The position numbers and the translations under genes were made by a program. The notes below the pieces were generated by a model that ran no database searches, was not told the origin of the DNA, and was given only the letters and a program-made list of their open reading frames with translations. 64,000 nt of DNA from Streptomyces sp. NBC_01294 (GTDB lineage Bacteria > Actinomycetota > Actinomycetes > Streptomycetales > Streptomycetaceae), in assembly GCF_035917235.1 (NCBI RefSeq), contig NZ_CP108423.1, positions 6,663,501-6,727,500 on the forward strand, in the 5' to 3' direction. This document shows positions 29,114-36,981 of this stretch, one piece after another; position 1 is the first letter of the stretch, and each line of letters starts with the position of its first letter.

Positions 29114-29625
29114 GCCTGGACCCGCAGCCGCTCGCCCCCGCGCTGGAAGCCGCCGAAGCCGCGGGCTGGACGGTCCTGGGGCTGGACCTGGACGGCGTAC
29201 GGGGCAAGGCCGGGCTGATGCGGCGGTGCGGGGGTGCCTTGCGGCTGCCGGAGTGGGTCGGGGGGAACTGGGACGCGCTGGCCGATGCGCTGCGGGATCT
29301 GTCGTGGCTGCCGGTTGCCGGGGGCGGGGGGCGGTTGGTGGCCGTGACCTCGTGGCGGGGGTATGCGGGGGCTCGGCCCGGGGAGTGGGAGATCCTGGTC
29401 GAGATCCTGGAGGAGGCCGTGGATTTCTGGCGGGGGCAGGAGGGGGAGCCGCCGTTGGTGGTGCTGCTGGCCGAGGCCGGGCCCGGGCCGGAGGCCGAGG
29501 CCGGGCCGACGGGGCTCCGCCCCGGACCCCGCGCCTCAAACGCCGGCGGGGCTGAAGGACTCGGGGCTCCGCCCCGGACCCCGCGCCTCAAACGCCGGCG
29601 GGGCTGGATTGGCCGGCGGGGCTGA
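29110..29625 (+). CDS. Barstar-family ribonuclease inhibitor with repeat-derived tail
   Basis: A 171-aa protein whose ATG overlaps the RNase stop. Residues about 15-110 match the barstar fold: GWTVLGLDLDGVRGKAGLMR, then LRLPEWVGGNWDALADALRD and a C-terminal EILEEAVDFW. It should bind and block the RNase in the cytoplasm before export. Normal barstars are about 90-130 aa. The last 40 or so residues here (GLRPGPRASNAGGAEGLG and APPRTPRLKRRRGW) are translation of the dispersed GC-rich repeat that starts at 29511, so the original stop seems to have been lost by repeat insertion. Confidence 0.85.
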   Translation: MSLDPQPLAPALEAAEAAGWTVLGLDLDGVRGKAGLMRRCGGALRLPEWVGGNWDALADALRDLSWLPVAGGGGRLVAVTSWRGYAGARPGEWEILVEILEEAVDFWRGQEGEPPLVVLLAEAGPGPEAEAGPTGLRPGPRASNAGGAEGLGAPPRTPRLKRRRGWIGRRG

Positions 29626-29718
29626 AGGACTCGGGGCTCCGCCCCGGACCCCGCGCCTCAAACGCCGGCGGGGCTGGATTGGGCCGGCGGAGCCGGAGTG
29701 GGCCGGCGGAGCCGGAGT
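29511..29718 (+). repeat. GC-rich repeat cluster at the end of the barstar gene
   Basis: Three copies of a roughly 45-50 nt unit with GGGGCTCCGCCCCGGACC, GCGCCTCAAACGCCGGCG and GGGCTG: 29511-29561, 29563-29607 and 29633-29678. A 19-nt unit (GGGCCGGCGGAGCCGGAGT) follows twice at 29681-29718. A relative of the main unit occurs at 62118-62191. It resembles REP-like dispersed repeats of Streptomyces. Confidence 0.8.
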
Positions 29719-29723
29719 GGGGT

Positions 29724-29754
29724 GGTGGGGGCTGGACGGGGTCCTGCCCCCACC
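29724..29754. terminator. Hairpin at the convergent end of barstar and trHb genes
   Basis: A perfect 9-bp stem (GGTGGGGGC with GCCCCCACC) and 13-nt loop lie just past the end of the minus-strand haemoglobin gene. Confidence 0.6.
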
Positions 29755-29762
29755 GGGTTGGG

Positions 29763-30233
29763 TCAGGTCGTTTTCGGGATCCAGGGTGGGGTTTGGCCCC
29801 AGGACCAGACCGGGATCTTGGCCGCGTCGACCGGGGGCGGGTTGGGGCCCGAGTAGATCAGGGCCATGCGGGTGCCCCACTCGATGTAGTAGGCGAACAC
29901 GCCGCGGAATTCCGGGTCCGCCGGGAGGCCGACCTCGTCGGCCGTGTCCATCAGCAGGTCCACCCAGCGGCGGCGCTGCTTCTCGGTGATCGCGCGGCCC
30001 AGGTGTTTGGTGGCCATGTGCTGGTGGCCGCCGTGGTGGGCGGTGTAGTCCGAGGGCCCGCCGAAGACCTCCGACAGCCAGACCGCGACGTGCTGCGGGT
30101 GCTCGGAGTCCATCCCGGCGAAGACCGGGGCCAGGATCTCGTCCTGCAGGGCGTGGGCGTAGAAGGCGTCGGTGAGGCGGTTCATCGCCTCGGCTCCGCC
30201 CATCCACTCGTAGATGGTGGGTGTGGTGCTCAT
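29763..30233 (-). CDS. Group 2 truncated haemoglobin
   Basis: A 156-aa protein starting at 30233 in ATGA overlap with the upstream ABM gene. It reads MSTTPTIYEWMGGAEAMNRL, with FYAHALQDEILAPVFAGMDS, the TAHHGGHQHMATKHLGRAIT region around the proximal His, and a distal helix ending in EWGTRMALIYSG. This is the TrHbO/group 2 pattern with a C-terminal extension. Such haemoglobins bind O2 or NO and are linked to detoxification or electron transfer. The partner monooxygenase may receive oxygen or redox support from it, which is inference. Confidence 0.9.
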   Translation of the reverse strand: MSTTPTIYEWMGGAEAMNRLTDAFYAHALQDEILAPVFAGMDSEHPQHVAVWLSEVFGGPSDYTAHHGGHQHMATKHLGRAITEKQRRRWVDLLMDTADEVGLPADPEFRGVFAYYIEWGTRMALIYSGPNPPPVDAAKIPVWSWGQTPPWIPKTT

Positions 30234-30559
30234 CGTGATCCGGCGGCCTTTCCCGTGCCCACGACGCCCGTGACGAGGTAGTGCTGCATCTCCTCGATGG
30301 CCGTCACGTACGGTCGGATCGCGCTGAAGAAGGCCGGGAAGTGCTCGCCCTTGCGGAATCCGCCCAGGTGGTCCTCGATCGAGGTCCAGCGGATGCGCAG
30401 GATGTAGCGGTCCTTCTCCTCGTCGCAGCGGGCCAGTTCGTAGTCGATGCACTCGGGCGAAGCGGCCAGGGACTCGGCGGCCCGGGCGTACGCGTCCTCG
30501 AAGGCCGGCTGGTCGTCCAATGCGATCCGGTAGCGGATGTATTCGACGGTCGTGGTCAT
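30230..30559 (-). CDS. ABM-type (antibiotic biosynthesis) monooxygenase
   Basis: A 109-aa protein from ATG at 30559. It has the dimeric alpha/beta ABM fold pattern: MTTTVEYIRYRIALDDQPAF, CIDYELARCDEEKDRYILRI and GEHFPAFFSAIRPYVTAIEE. Cofactor-free ABM enzymes oxidise quinols or polyketide aromatics. It is the first gene of a coupled two-gene operon with the truncated haemoglobin, an association seen in actinobacteria. Substrate unknown. Confidence 0.85.
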   Translation of the reverse strand: MTTTVEYIRYRIALDDQPAFEDAYARAAESLAASPECIDYELARCDEEKDRYILRIRWTSIEDHLGGFRKGEHFPAFFSAIRPYVTAIEEMQHYLVTGVVGTGKAAGSR

Positions 30560-30633
30560 GGTGTGCGTGCCTCTCCCTGGGTGTCGGTCGTGGCCAGCCT
30601 TACGCGATCACGCGCGGCCGTGGGGCTCATTCG

Positions 30634-31143
30634 TCATTCGGGATCGGACTTCATGGAGTCGGTCGTGCCGGAGACGTCGGGACCCTGCGCGCGGACCTGG
30701 TGGACCTTGTCCAGGGAGTCGCGCAGCTCCGCCAGCCAGGTGTCGGTGTTGCGGCCGACGAGGCGGACGCACCAGGCCAGCGCGTCGGCCCGGCTGCGGG
30801 CCACGCCTCCCGCCACCAGGGTGTCGAGGACCTGGCGCTCGGACTGGCGCAGGCGGGTCATCACGGGGACGGCGAGGTGGGTGAAGAGCGTCGTCTCCTC
30901 ACCCACCCGCACGCCCCAGGCCACCTTGCGGCGGTAGAGGGACTCGGCCTCGCGGGCCACCTCGATGCGCTGTTCGCGGGTGCGTTCGCGGAAGTCCTTG
31001 ACGGACTCGGTCGCCGGGATGGTGCCGACGACCGTGATCTCCTCGCGGTCGGCCGTGACCGAGAGGAGGGACTCGTAGATGTCCACCGGCAGGCGCTCGG
31101 CGAACCACGCGCGGAGCTGTTCGCTCTGTTCGGCTGTAATCAT
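30634..31143 (-). CDS. Conserved hypothetical protein (about 170 aa)
   Basis: A 169-aa soluble protein from ATG at 31143 (MITAEQSEQLRAWFAERLPV). It contains ITVVGTIPATESVKDFRERT, RIEVAREAESLYRRKVAWGV and a ribbon-helix-helix-like stretch RQVLDTLVAGGVARSRADAL with AWCVRLVG. The latter resembles DNA-binding or regulatory motifs in actinobacterial proteins, but no function is known to me. It is separated by about 70 nt from each neighbour and is probably its own unit. Confidence 0.7.
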   Translation of the reverse strand: MITAEQSEQLRAWFAERLPVDIYESLLSVTADREEITVVGTIPATESVKDFRERTREQRIEVAREAESLYRRKVAWGVRVGEETTLFTHLAVPVMTRLRQSERQVLDTLVAGGVARSRADALAWCVRLVGRNTDTWLAELRDSLDKVHQVRAQGPDVSGTTDSMKSDPE

Positions 31144-31213
31144 GTAATCAACGTTGCATCCGATACCGTCTTGATCGCAAGGTCCACGACCCCATCGGAC
31201 GCCGCGTTCGCTG

Positions 31214-32947
31214 TCAGCCCATCGAGCGGTAGCGGTGGATCAGCGAGACGGCCATCGCGCCCTCGCCCACGCCCGAGGCGACGCGCTTCACCGAGTGGGC
31301 GCGGACGTCGCCCGCCGCGAAGACGCCGGGGACGCTCGTCTCCAGGGGGTAGGGGGCGCGCTCCAGGCTCCACTCGGCCGGGAGTTCGCCGCCGTTCGCG
31401 ATCAGGTCCGAGCCGGTCAGGACGAAGCCGTACTCGTCCCGCTCGACGACGCCCGAGAGCCAGTCGGTGTGCGGCCGGGCGCCGATGAAGGTGAACATGA
31501 AGCGGGCCGGGACCTCGGTGTCCTCGCCCGTGTCCGCGTCGTGGAGCGTGAGGCGTTCGAGGTGCTCCTCGCCGTCCAGCCGGACCACGGTCGTGCGCAC
31601 CCGCACCTCGATGTTCGGGGTGCGGTCGATCTCGTCGATCAGGTAGCGGGACATGCTCGCGTCCAGGGAGGCCGCGCGGACCAGGATCGTCACGCGGGCG
31701 GCGTACTTGGCGAAGTGCACCGCCGCCTGGCCCGCGGAGTTGGCCCCGCCGACGATGAACACGTGCTGCGAGATGCAGGCCGAGCTCTCCGTGGTCGCCG
31801 CGCCGTAGTAGAGGCCGGCACCCTCGAAGCGGTCCGCGCCGGGGGCGTCGAGGCGGTTGTACGAGACCCCGGTGGCGAGCAGGACCGTCTCGGCGGAGAT
31901 CTCCGTGCCGTCCGCCAGGGTCAGGATCTTCGCCGGGTCGTCCCGGGTCAGCGAGACCACCTCCACCGGGTGCAGGATCTCGGCGCCGAACCGGGAGGCC
32001 TGGATGGTGGCCCGGCGGGTCAGGTCGCCGCCCGAGAGGCCCGAGGGGAAGCCGAGGTAGTTCTCGATCAGGCTGGAGGTGCCGGCCTGGCCGCCCGGGG
32101 CGCGGGAGTCCAGCATCAGGGTGGACAGGCCCTCCGAGGCCGAGTAGACGCCCGCCGCCAGGCCCGCCGGGCCCGCGCCGACGATGACGCACTCGTAGTG
32201 CGGGCGCGAGGCGGTGGTGGCCAGGCCCAGGCGCTGCGCGAGCTGGGTGTCGGTCGGGGCCGAGAGCACCGAACCGTCCGGGAAGCGGACGAGGGGGAGC
32301 GCCCCGTCGGGCTGGGCGGCGATCAGGGTCAGCGCCTCGGGGTCCCGCTCGACGTTGAGGAAGCGGAACGGCTGGCCGTTGCGGGTGAAGAAGTCCCGGA
32401 CGGCGTGGGTGCCGGGGGAGACCAGGTGGCCTGCGACGATGATCCCGTCGTACGCCGGCCGGTAGGTGGCCAGCCAGTCCGACAGCAGGTCGTCCAGGAC
32501 GGGGAAGAGCCGCTCGTGCGGCGGGTCCCACGGCTTGAGCAGGTAGTAGTCCAGCCGGACCCGGTTGATGGCGGTGATGGCCGCGTCGGTCTCCGCGTAG
32601 GCCGTCAGCAGCACGCGGCGGGCGTCCGGGAAGCGGCTGACCGCCTCCAGCAGGAACTCCACGCCGGTCACGTCCGGCATCCGCTGGTCCACGAGGAACA
32701 GCGCCGGGTCGTGGCCGCGTTCGTCGAGGGAGTCCAGGATCTTCAGCGCGTCGGCCGCCGAGGAGGCGCCGAGGACCCGGTAGCGGTCGCCGTAGGCGCT
32801 GCGCAGGTCGCGGCGGACGGCGCGCAGCACCTGCGGGTCGTCGTCGACGGCCAGGATGACGGGCTTCCTGTTCTCCGCGCGCTCGGCCGCGGCCGCGCTC
32901 ACCGACGGGGCGGCGTGGGCGGCGGCGCTCTCCGGGGCCGCGTTCAC
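31214..32947 (-). CDS. Receiver / glutaredoxin-like / thioredoxin-reductase-like fusion
   Basis: A 577-aa protein from GTG at 32947 (GTGA overlap with the zinc-finger gene). Residues 28-150 are a response-regulator receiver (Asp35-37 pocket, phosphoacceptor Asp87, Lys138 in YYLLKPWD). Residues about 165-240 look like a glutaredoxin fold that has lost its CPxC (GHLVSPGTHAVRDFFTRNGQ). Residues 250-577 are a class II pyridine-nucleotide oxidoreductase (FAD loop GAGPAG 257-262, NADPH loop GGANSAGQAA 400-409). The redox CxxC of thioredoxin reductase is missing: the spot reads YYGAATTESSAC. It probably transfers electrons from NADPH to an unknown partner under phosphorylation or signal control. Annotators often call this type fused response regulator/thioredoxin-disulfide reductase. 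Confidence 0.9.
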   Translation of the reverse strand: MNAAPESAAAHAAPSVSAAAAERAENRKPVILAVDDDPQVLRAVRRDLRSAYGDRYRVLGASSAADALKILDSLDERGHDPALFLVDQRMPDVTGVEFLLEAVSRFPDARRVLLTAYAETDAAITAINRVRLDYYLLKPWDPPHERLFPVLDDLLSDWLATYRPAYDGIIVAGHLVSPGTHAVRDFFTRNGQPFRFLNVERDPEALTLIAAQPDGALPLVRFPDGSVLSAPTDTQLAQRLGLATTASRPHYECVIVGAGPAGLAAGVYSASEGLSTLMLDSRAPGGQAGTSSLIENYLGFPSGLSGGDLTRRATIQASRFGAEILHPVEVVSLTRDDPAKILTLADGTEISAETVLLATGVSYNRLDAPGADRFEGAGLYYGAATTESSACISQHVFIVGGANSAGQAAVHFAKYAARVTILVRAASLDASMSRYLIDEIDRTPNIEVRVRTTVVRLDGEEHLERLTLHDADTGEDTEVPARFMFTFIGARPHTDWLSGVVERDEYGFVLTGSDLIANGGELPAEWSLERAPYPLETSVPGVFAAGDVRAHSVKRVASGVGEGAMAVSLIHRYRSMG

Positions 32948-33216
32948 GCCGGGTCCAGCATCAGCTTGTCGGTGTAGCACCAGGCCCAGTCCTCGCCGGG
33001 CTCGTGGGAGGCCGCGATGGGGTGCTCGGTGGTCCGGTAGTGCCGGGTGGCGTGACGGTTCTTCGAGGAGTCGCAGCATCCGACGTGCCCGCAGCTGAGG
33101 CACATCCGCAGGTGCACCCAGGTGTCGCCGGCGGCGAGGCACTCCTCGCAGCCCACGGCGGTGGGCTTCACCGGACGTATCTGATCGATGTGTGTGCACA
33201 ACAGGTCCATCGACAT
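32944..33216 (-). CDS. UBP-type zinc finger protein
   Basis: A 90-aa protein. ATG 33216 (MSMDLLCTHIDQIRP) is chosen because GAGGAGAGGGAC lies 8 nt upstream; a longer frame starts at 33243. Metal ligands expected of the ZnF-UBP domain are visible: Cys7, Cys23, Cys26, Cys39, Cys42, Cys47, His55, His59 and His65, with the motif MCLSCGHVGCCDSSKNRHAT. In eukaryotes this domain binds the ubiquitin C-terminus; its bacterial role is not known. Translational coupling to the receiver/flavin-reductase gene suggests it is that enzyme's partner. Confidence 0.88.
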   Translation of the reverse strand: MSMDLLCTHIDQIRPVKPTAVGCEECLAAGDTWVHLRMCLSCGHVGCCDSSKNRHATRHYRTTEHPIAASHEPGEDWAWCYTDKLMLDPA

Positions 33217-33505
33217 CGTCCCCGTCCCTCTCCTCGTGCTCATGCTCGTTCACCCGTCACATCTCGCGCGCCCGTGCTGCACGGCGTGTCCAGACCATAG
33301 GACGGGCCCTGTGAAATGGTTCATCGATTCGGCCGAAGTCAGGTAGTCCTGAAGCTACTTCATGACGTCTGCGGACGACTTCCTGAGGTGCCCCCATGAC
33401 CTGCGCCGCTACCTCACGAAGTCGCATACCAGCGCTTTGACGAAGGCCTTGGGCACGGCCAGTGTGGGGGACGCCAACGACAACAGGCGGCGCCTGGAGG
33501 AATAC

Positions 33506-34330
33506 GTGAGCAGAAAGATTCTGGTCATTGTCTCCGAACACGGTTACTGGGCCGAGGAACTGATAGGCCCCGTTTCGAAGTTCGACGAGCGGGGCTACGA
33601 GGTCATATTCGCCACGCCGACCGGAAAGCGTGCACACGCTCTTCCGCCGAGCCTCGACGCGAACTACATCGACCCTCCGCTGGGACGCTCGGTCACGACC
33701 GAGGAGAACGCCCGGCTGGGGCGGGAGTTCGAGCAGTCGAGCCGGCTGGACTCGCCGCTCGACATCGAGGCGTGGGTCCCCGAGCGGCCGTACACGAGCG
33801 ACGAGGGGTACCTGCCCAAGCTGGAGCAGTACCACCGCGATCTGGACAAGCTCGACGCCGAAATCGCCGGATACGACGCGATCCTCATCGTCGGCGGCAG
33901 CGGCCCGATCGCCGACCTCGCCAACAACGAGCGCGTGCACGCCCTGATCCTGGCCTTCCAGAAGGCCGGCAAGGTCGTGGCCGCGGAGTGCTACGGGGTC
34001 GCCTGCCTGGCCTTCGCCCGGGACTGGAGCGACCGCAAGAGCATCATCTGGGGCAAGCACGTGACCGGCCACTGCAAGGAGTACGACTACAAGGACGGCA
34101 CCGGATTCCTCGGTACCGACTTCAACATGGGGCCGCCGCCGTATCCGCTGGAGTACATCCTGCGCGACGCGACGGGCCCGAGCGGCGCGTACCACGGGAA
34201 CTTCGGCAAGCCGGTCTCGGTGATCGTCGACTTCCCCTTCGTCACCGGACGTTCCACCCCCGACTCCTATCTCACGGGGCAGAAGATCGTAGAAGTCCTG
34301 GAGGACGGTCTCACCCGATACGGCTGGTAA
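33506..34330 (+). CDS. DJ-1/PfpI family protein, first gene of the large cluster
   Basis: A 274-aa protein. GTG 33506 is chosen because TGGAGG ends 5 nt upstream and the DJ-1 core begins at once (SRKILVIVSEHGYWAEELIG); the frame is open further upstream to 33362 without a ribosome binding site. The nucleophile elbow is AECYGVACL with Cys162, and VGGSGPIADLANNERV precedes it. It is longer than simple DJ-1 proteins, with insertions around residues 50-105 and a C-terminal YHGNFGKPVSVIVDFPFVTG. DJ-1 homologues act as glyoxalase III, deglycase, hydratase or chaperone. The substrate here is unknown. It opens a run of about 24 plus-strand genes. Confidence 0.85.
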   Translation: MSRKILVIVSEHGYWAEELIGPVSKFDERGYEVIFATPTGKRAHALPPSLDANYIDPPLGRSVTTEENARLGREFEQSSRLDSPLDIEAWVPERPYTSDEGYLPKLEQYHRDLDKLDAEIAGYDAILIVGGSGPIADLANNERVHALILAFQKAGKVVAAECYGVACLAFARDWSDRKSIIWGKHVTGHCKEYDYKDGTGFLGTDFNMGPPPYPLEYILRDATGPSGAYHGNFGKPVSVIVDFPFVTGRSTPDSYLTGQKIVEVLEDGLTRYGW

Positions 34331-34372
34331 TCCCGGAGGCCGCAGAGAAATCGGAGAGTTGAGGGGGAATTC

Positions 34373-36010
34373 ATGGAAGCCACTCCCGGACGGGAAAGGC
34401 TGATCGAGCAGTTCAAGGCCGACGGCCTGAATGTGATGTTCGGAAATCCGGGGACGGTGGAACAGGGATTCCTCGACGCGGTGGACGCGGCGGAGGACTT
34501 CCACTACATCCTCGCCCTCCAGGAGACCGTGGCCGCCGGCATCGCCGACGGGTACGCCCGGGCGACCGGCGGCGCGGCCCTGCTCCAGCTGCACTCCGGG
34601 GTGGGTCTGGGCAACGGCATCGGCATGCTCTACCAGTCGCTGCGCGGCCACACCCCGCTCGTCGTGGTCGCCGGTGACGCCGGGGTGCGCTACGACGCCA
34701 TGGACGCGCAGATGGCGTCCGATCTGGTGGCGATGGCGAAGCCGGTGACCAAGTACGCGACCCGGGTCACCGACCCGCGGTCCGTGCTCCGCACCATCCG
34801 GCGGGCCGTGAAGATCGCGCTCACCCCGCCCCGGGGGCCCGTGTTCGTGGCGCTGCCGATGGACGTGCTGGACGAGCTCAACTCCGAGCCCGTCCTGCCG
34901 GCCACGGTGCCGCTCACGGACGTGGCGCCCTCGCCCGCCTCGGTGGGGCGGGCGGCCGAGCTGCTCGCCTCCGCCGAGCGGCCGGTCGTCCTGATCGGGG
35001 ACGGGGTCGCGCTCTCCGGGGCGCAGTACGAGCTCGCCGCCGTCGCCGAGCTGCTGGGCGCCGACGTGTACGAGGTCGACTCCTCCGAGGTGAACATCGC
35101 GGCCTCGCACCCGCTGCGGCGCGGCCAGACCGGCCACATGTTCGGCCCGCACAGCAAGGAGCTGATCGGGGACGCCGACGGGGTCCTGATCGTCGGCACC
35201 TACGTCTTCCCGGAGGTGTTCCCCGAGCTGGAGAGCCCCTTCCGGGCCGGTGCGAAGGTCGTCCACATCGACCTCAACGCCTACGAGATCGCCAAGAACC
35301 ACCCGGTGGACCTCGGCCTGGCCGCCGACCCCAAGCAGGCACTGCGCGCCCTGGCCGGCGTACTGGACCGGCTGCTGACCCCGCAGCGCAGGGCCGCGGC
35401 GGCCGCCCGGCTCGACGTACGGCGCCGGGAACGGACCCGCGAGGCGCAGTCGGCCACGGACGACGGCACGCCGATGGCCCTCTTCCTCAAGACCCTGGCC
35501 GAGCGCACCGGCGGGGACCTGATCGTCTTCGACGAGGCACTGACCACCTCCCCGCTGGTCACGCGCTACCTGCCGGCGGAGCGTCCCGGCGACTACCACC
35601 TGACCCGGGGCGGTTCGCTGGGCGTGGGCTTCCCGGGCGCGGTCGGCGCCAAGCTGGCCCGGCCGGAGCGGCTCGTGGTCGGCTTCGCGGGCGACGGCGG
35701 CTCCATGTACACGTACCAGGCGCTGTGGACCGCGGCCCGGCACGGCATCGACGCCAAGTTCGTCGTCTGCAACAACCGCAAGTACCGGCTGCTGGACGAC
35801 AACATCGCCCAGTACTGGCGCGAGCGGGACATCCCGGAGCACGGCTTCCCGGGCTCCTTCGACCTCTCGCACCCCGAGATCGACTTCGCCGGGCTGGCCC
35901 GGTCGCTCGGCGCCGGCGGGATGCGGGTGGAGAAGCCGGACGAGGCGGTCGCCGCCGTGGGCCGGATGCTGTCCCACCCCGGACCGTTCCTCGTCGACAT
36001 CCAGATCTGA
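34373..36010 (+). CDS. ThDP-dependent benzoylformate decarboxylase-type enzyme
   Basis: A 545-aa protein from ATG 34373 with GAGGGGGA upstream. It has the full three-domain PYR/central/PP layout of ThDP enzymes. Glu51 (LALQETVAAG) should activate the cofactor, and the ThDP-Mg motif is GDGG at 440-443 ending in Asn467-Asn468. A His at LQLHSGVGLGNGIGMLYQSL matches the substrate-binding SAAGTGN-like region of benzoylformate decarboxylase. It would decarboxylate a 2-oxo acid to an aldehyde or ligate aldehydes. The downstream SnoaL proteins, GMC oxidoreductase and aldehyde dehydrogenase fit an aldehyde-producing step. Exact substrate unknown. Confidence 0.88.
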   Translation: MEATPGRERLIEQFKADGLNVMFGNPGTVEQGFLDAVDAAEDFHYILALQETVAAGIADGYARATGGAALLQLHSGVGLGNGIGMLYQSLRGHTPLVVVAGDAGVRYDAMDAQMASDLVAMAKPVTKYATRVTDPRSVLRTIRRAVKIALTPPRGPVFVALPMDVLDELNSEPVLPATVPLTDVAPSPASVGRAAELLASAERPVVLIGDGVALSGAQYELAAVAELLGADVYEVDSSEVNIAASHPLRRGQTGHMFGPHSKELIGDADGVLIVGTYVFPEVFPELESPFRAGAKVVHIDLNAYEIAKNHPVDLGLAADPKQALRALAGVLDRLLTPQRRAAAAARLDVRRRERTREAQSATDDGTPMALFLKTLAERTGGDLIVFDEALTTSPLVTRYLPAERPGDYHLTRGGSLGVGFPGAVGAKLARPERLVVGFAGDGGSMYTYQALWTAARHGIDAKFVVCNNRKYRLLDDNIAQYWRERDIPEHGFPGSFDLSHPEIDFAGLARSLGAGGMRVEKPDEAVAAVGRMLSHPGPFLVDIQI

Positions 36011-36054
36011 CAGCCATCCGACGCAGCACCCAGTACCGAACAGGAGGAGACCGC

Positions 36055-36489
36055 ATGCCCGCCGAGCGGCAGCTGACCGAGGACGCGATCCGCAGTTTCG
36101 CCGAGAACTGGTACGTGGCGCTGGACCAGCACGTGGGTCTGGACGACGTGCTCGCCCTGATCACCGAGGACCTGGAGTTCCAGGTCCCCGAGGACACCTT
36201 CCTCGGGCACGAGGGCTTCGGCCGCTGGTACGCGGCCGTCACCCACCGCTTCTTCGACGAGGTGCACACGGTCGTGAAGGTGGAGCCCGTCATCGAGGGC
36301 GACCGGGCCGTCGTCCGCGTCCTCGTCAACTGGCAGGCCAAGATCTGGGACCCGCCGGCCGCCCGCAGCCAGTGGCTCGGCTTCGACGCCGACCAGACCT
36401 GGACCGTGGTGGCCGGTCCCGACGGACCGCTGATCAAGCAGTACACCGTCAACGACCTGGCGCCCATGCCCGGTTCCGGCTCGCTCTGA
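36055..36489 (+). CDS. SnoaL/NTF2-like protein 1
   Basis: A 144-aa protein from ATG 36055 with AGGAGGA 8 nt upstream. It has a cone-like NTF2 fold pattern: a helical start (AIRSFAENWYVALDQHVGLD), TEDLEFQVPEDTFLGHEGFG and alternating strands ending with QYTVNDLAPMPGSG. Such proteins are lyases, isomerases or ligand-binding subunits. It is the first of three in a row, each with its own good ribosome binding site. No catalytic assignment is possible. Confidence 0.82.
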   Translation: MPAERQLTEDAIRSFAENWYVALDQHVGLDDVLALITEDLEFQVPEDTFLGHEGFGRWYAAVTHRFFDEVHTVVKVEPVIEGDRAVVRVLVNWQAKIWDPPAARSQWLGFDADQTWTVVAGPDGPLIKQYTVNDLAPMPGSGSL

Positions 36490-36512
36490 CCGCCGGCGAA
36501 GGAGAAGCGACG

Positions 36513-36968
36513 ATGACCGAAGTGACACGGGAGCGGGTCGGGGCGGCCTACGCCGCCCTCGGCTCCGGCGACCGGGCGCGCATCCTGGAGTACTACTCGG
36601 AGGACCTGCGCTGGCTGGTGCCGGGCAACCACCCGCTGGCCGGCTGGTACGAGAGCCTGGACGCCTTCCTGGAACTGATGGGCCAGACCCACAAGCTCAC
36701 GGGCGGCACCTTCCGGATGGACCTGGAGGCGGTCCTCGTCGGCGAGGACTGTTCCGCGGACGTGTGCCGCAACGTCGCCCTGCGGGACGGAGCGGCTCAG
36801 GACAGCCGGTCCCCGTACGAGCGGATGGACTACCCCGTCTTCCACTTCATGCGGTGGCGGGACGGCCGGATCGTCGAGGGCCGCGACGGGCTCTTCGGAG
36901 ACTCGGCGGCCGCCTTCAGCCAGTTCTGGGCGCCGTTCGCGCCGGACGGAACCCGCAGGGACCGATAG
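36513..36968 (+). CDS. SnoaL/NTF2-like protein 2
   Basis: A 151-aa protein from ATG 36513 with AAGGAGAAG upstream. It reads MTEVTRERVGAAYAALGSGD, then YYSEDLRWLVPGNHPLAGWY, the W-x-x-P-G-x-H-P-L-A-G signature of the SnoaL-like group, and a C-terminal PVFHFMRWRDGRIVEGRDG. It starts 23 nt after SnoaL 1 and may form a heteromer with it. Function unknown; candidate ring-forming or hydrating enzyme. Confidence 0.84.
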   Translation: MTEVTRERVGAAYAALGSGDRARILEYYSEDLRWLVPGNHPLAGWYESLDAFLELMGQTHKLTGGTFRMDLEAVLVGEDCSADVCRNVALRDGAAQDSRSPYERMDYPVFHFMRWRDGRIVEGRDGLFGDSAAAFSQFWAPFAPDGTRRDR

Positions 36969-36981
36969 GGGGATGCGCGCG

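Noticed and set aside
33362..33505. 48-residue N-terminal extension of the first DJ-1 gene
   Set aside because: In frame but no ribosome binding site at ATG 33362, while GTG 33506 has TGGAGG and starts right at the conserved core.
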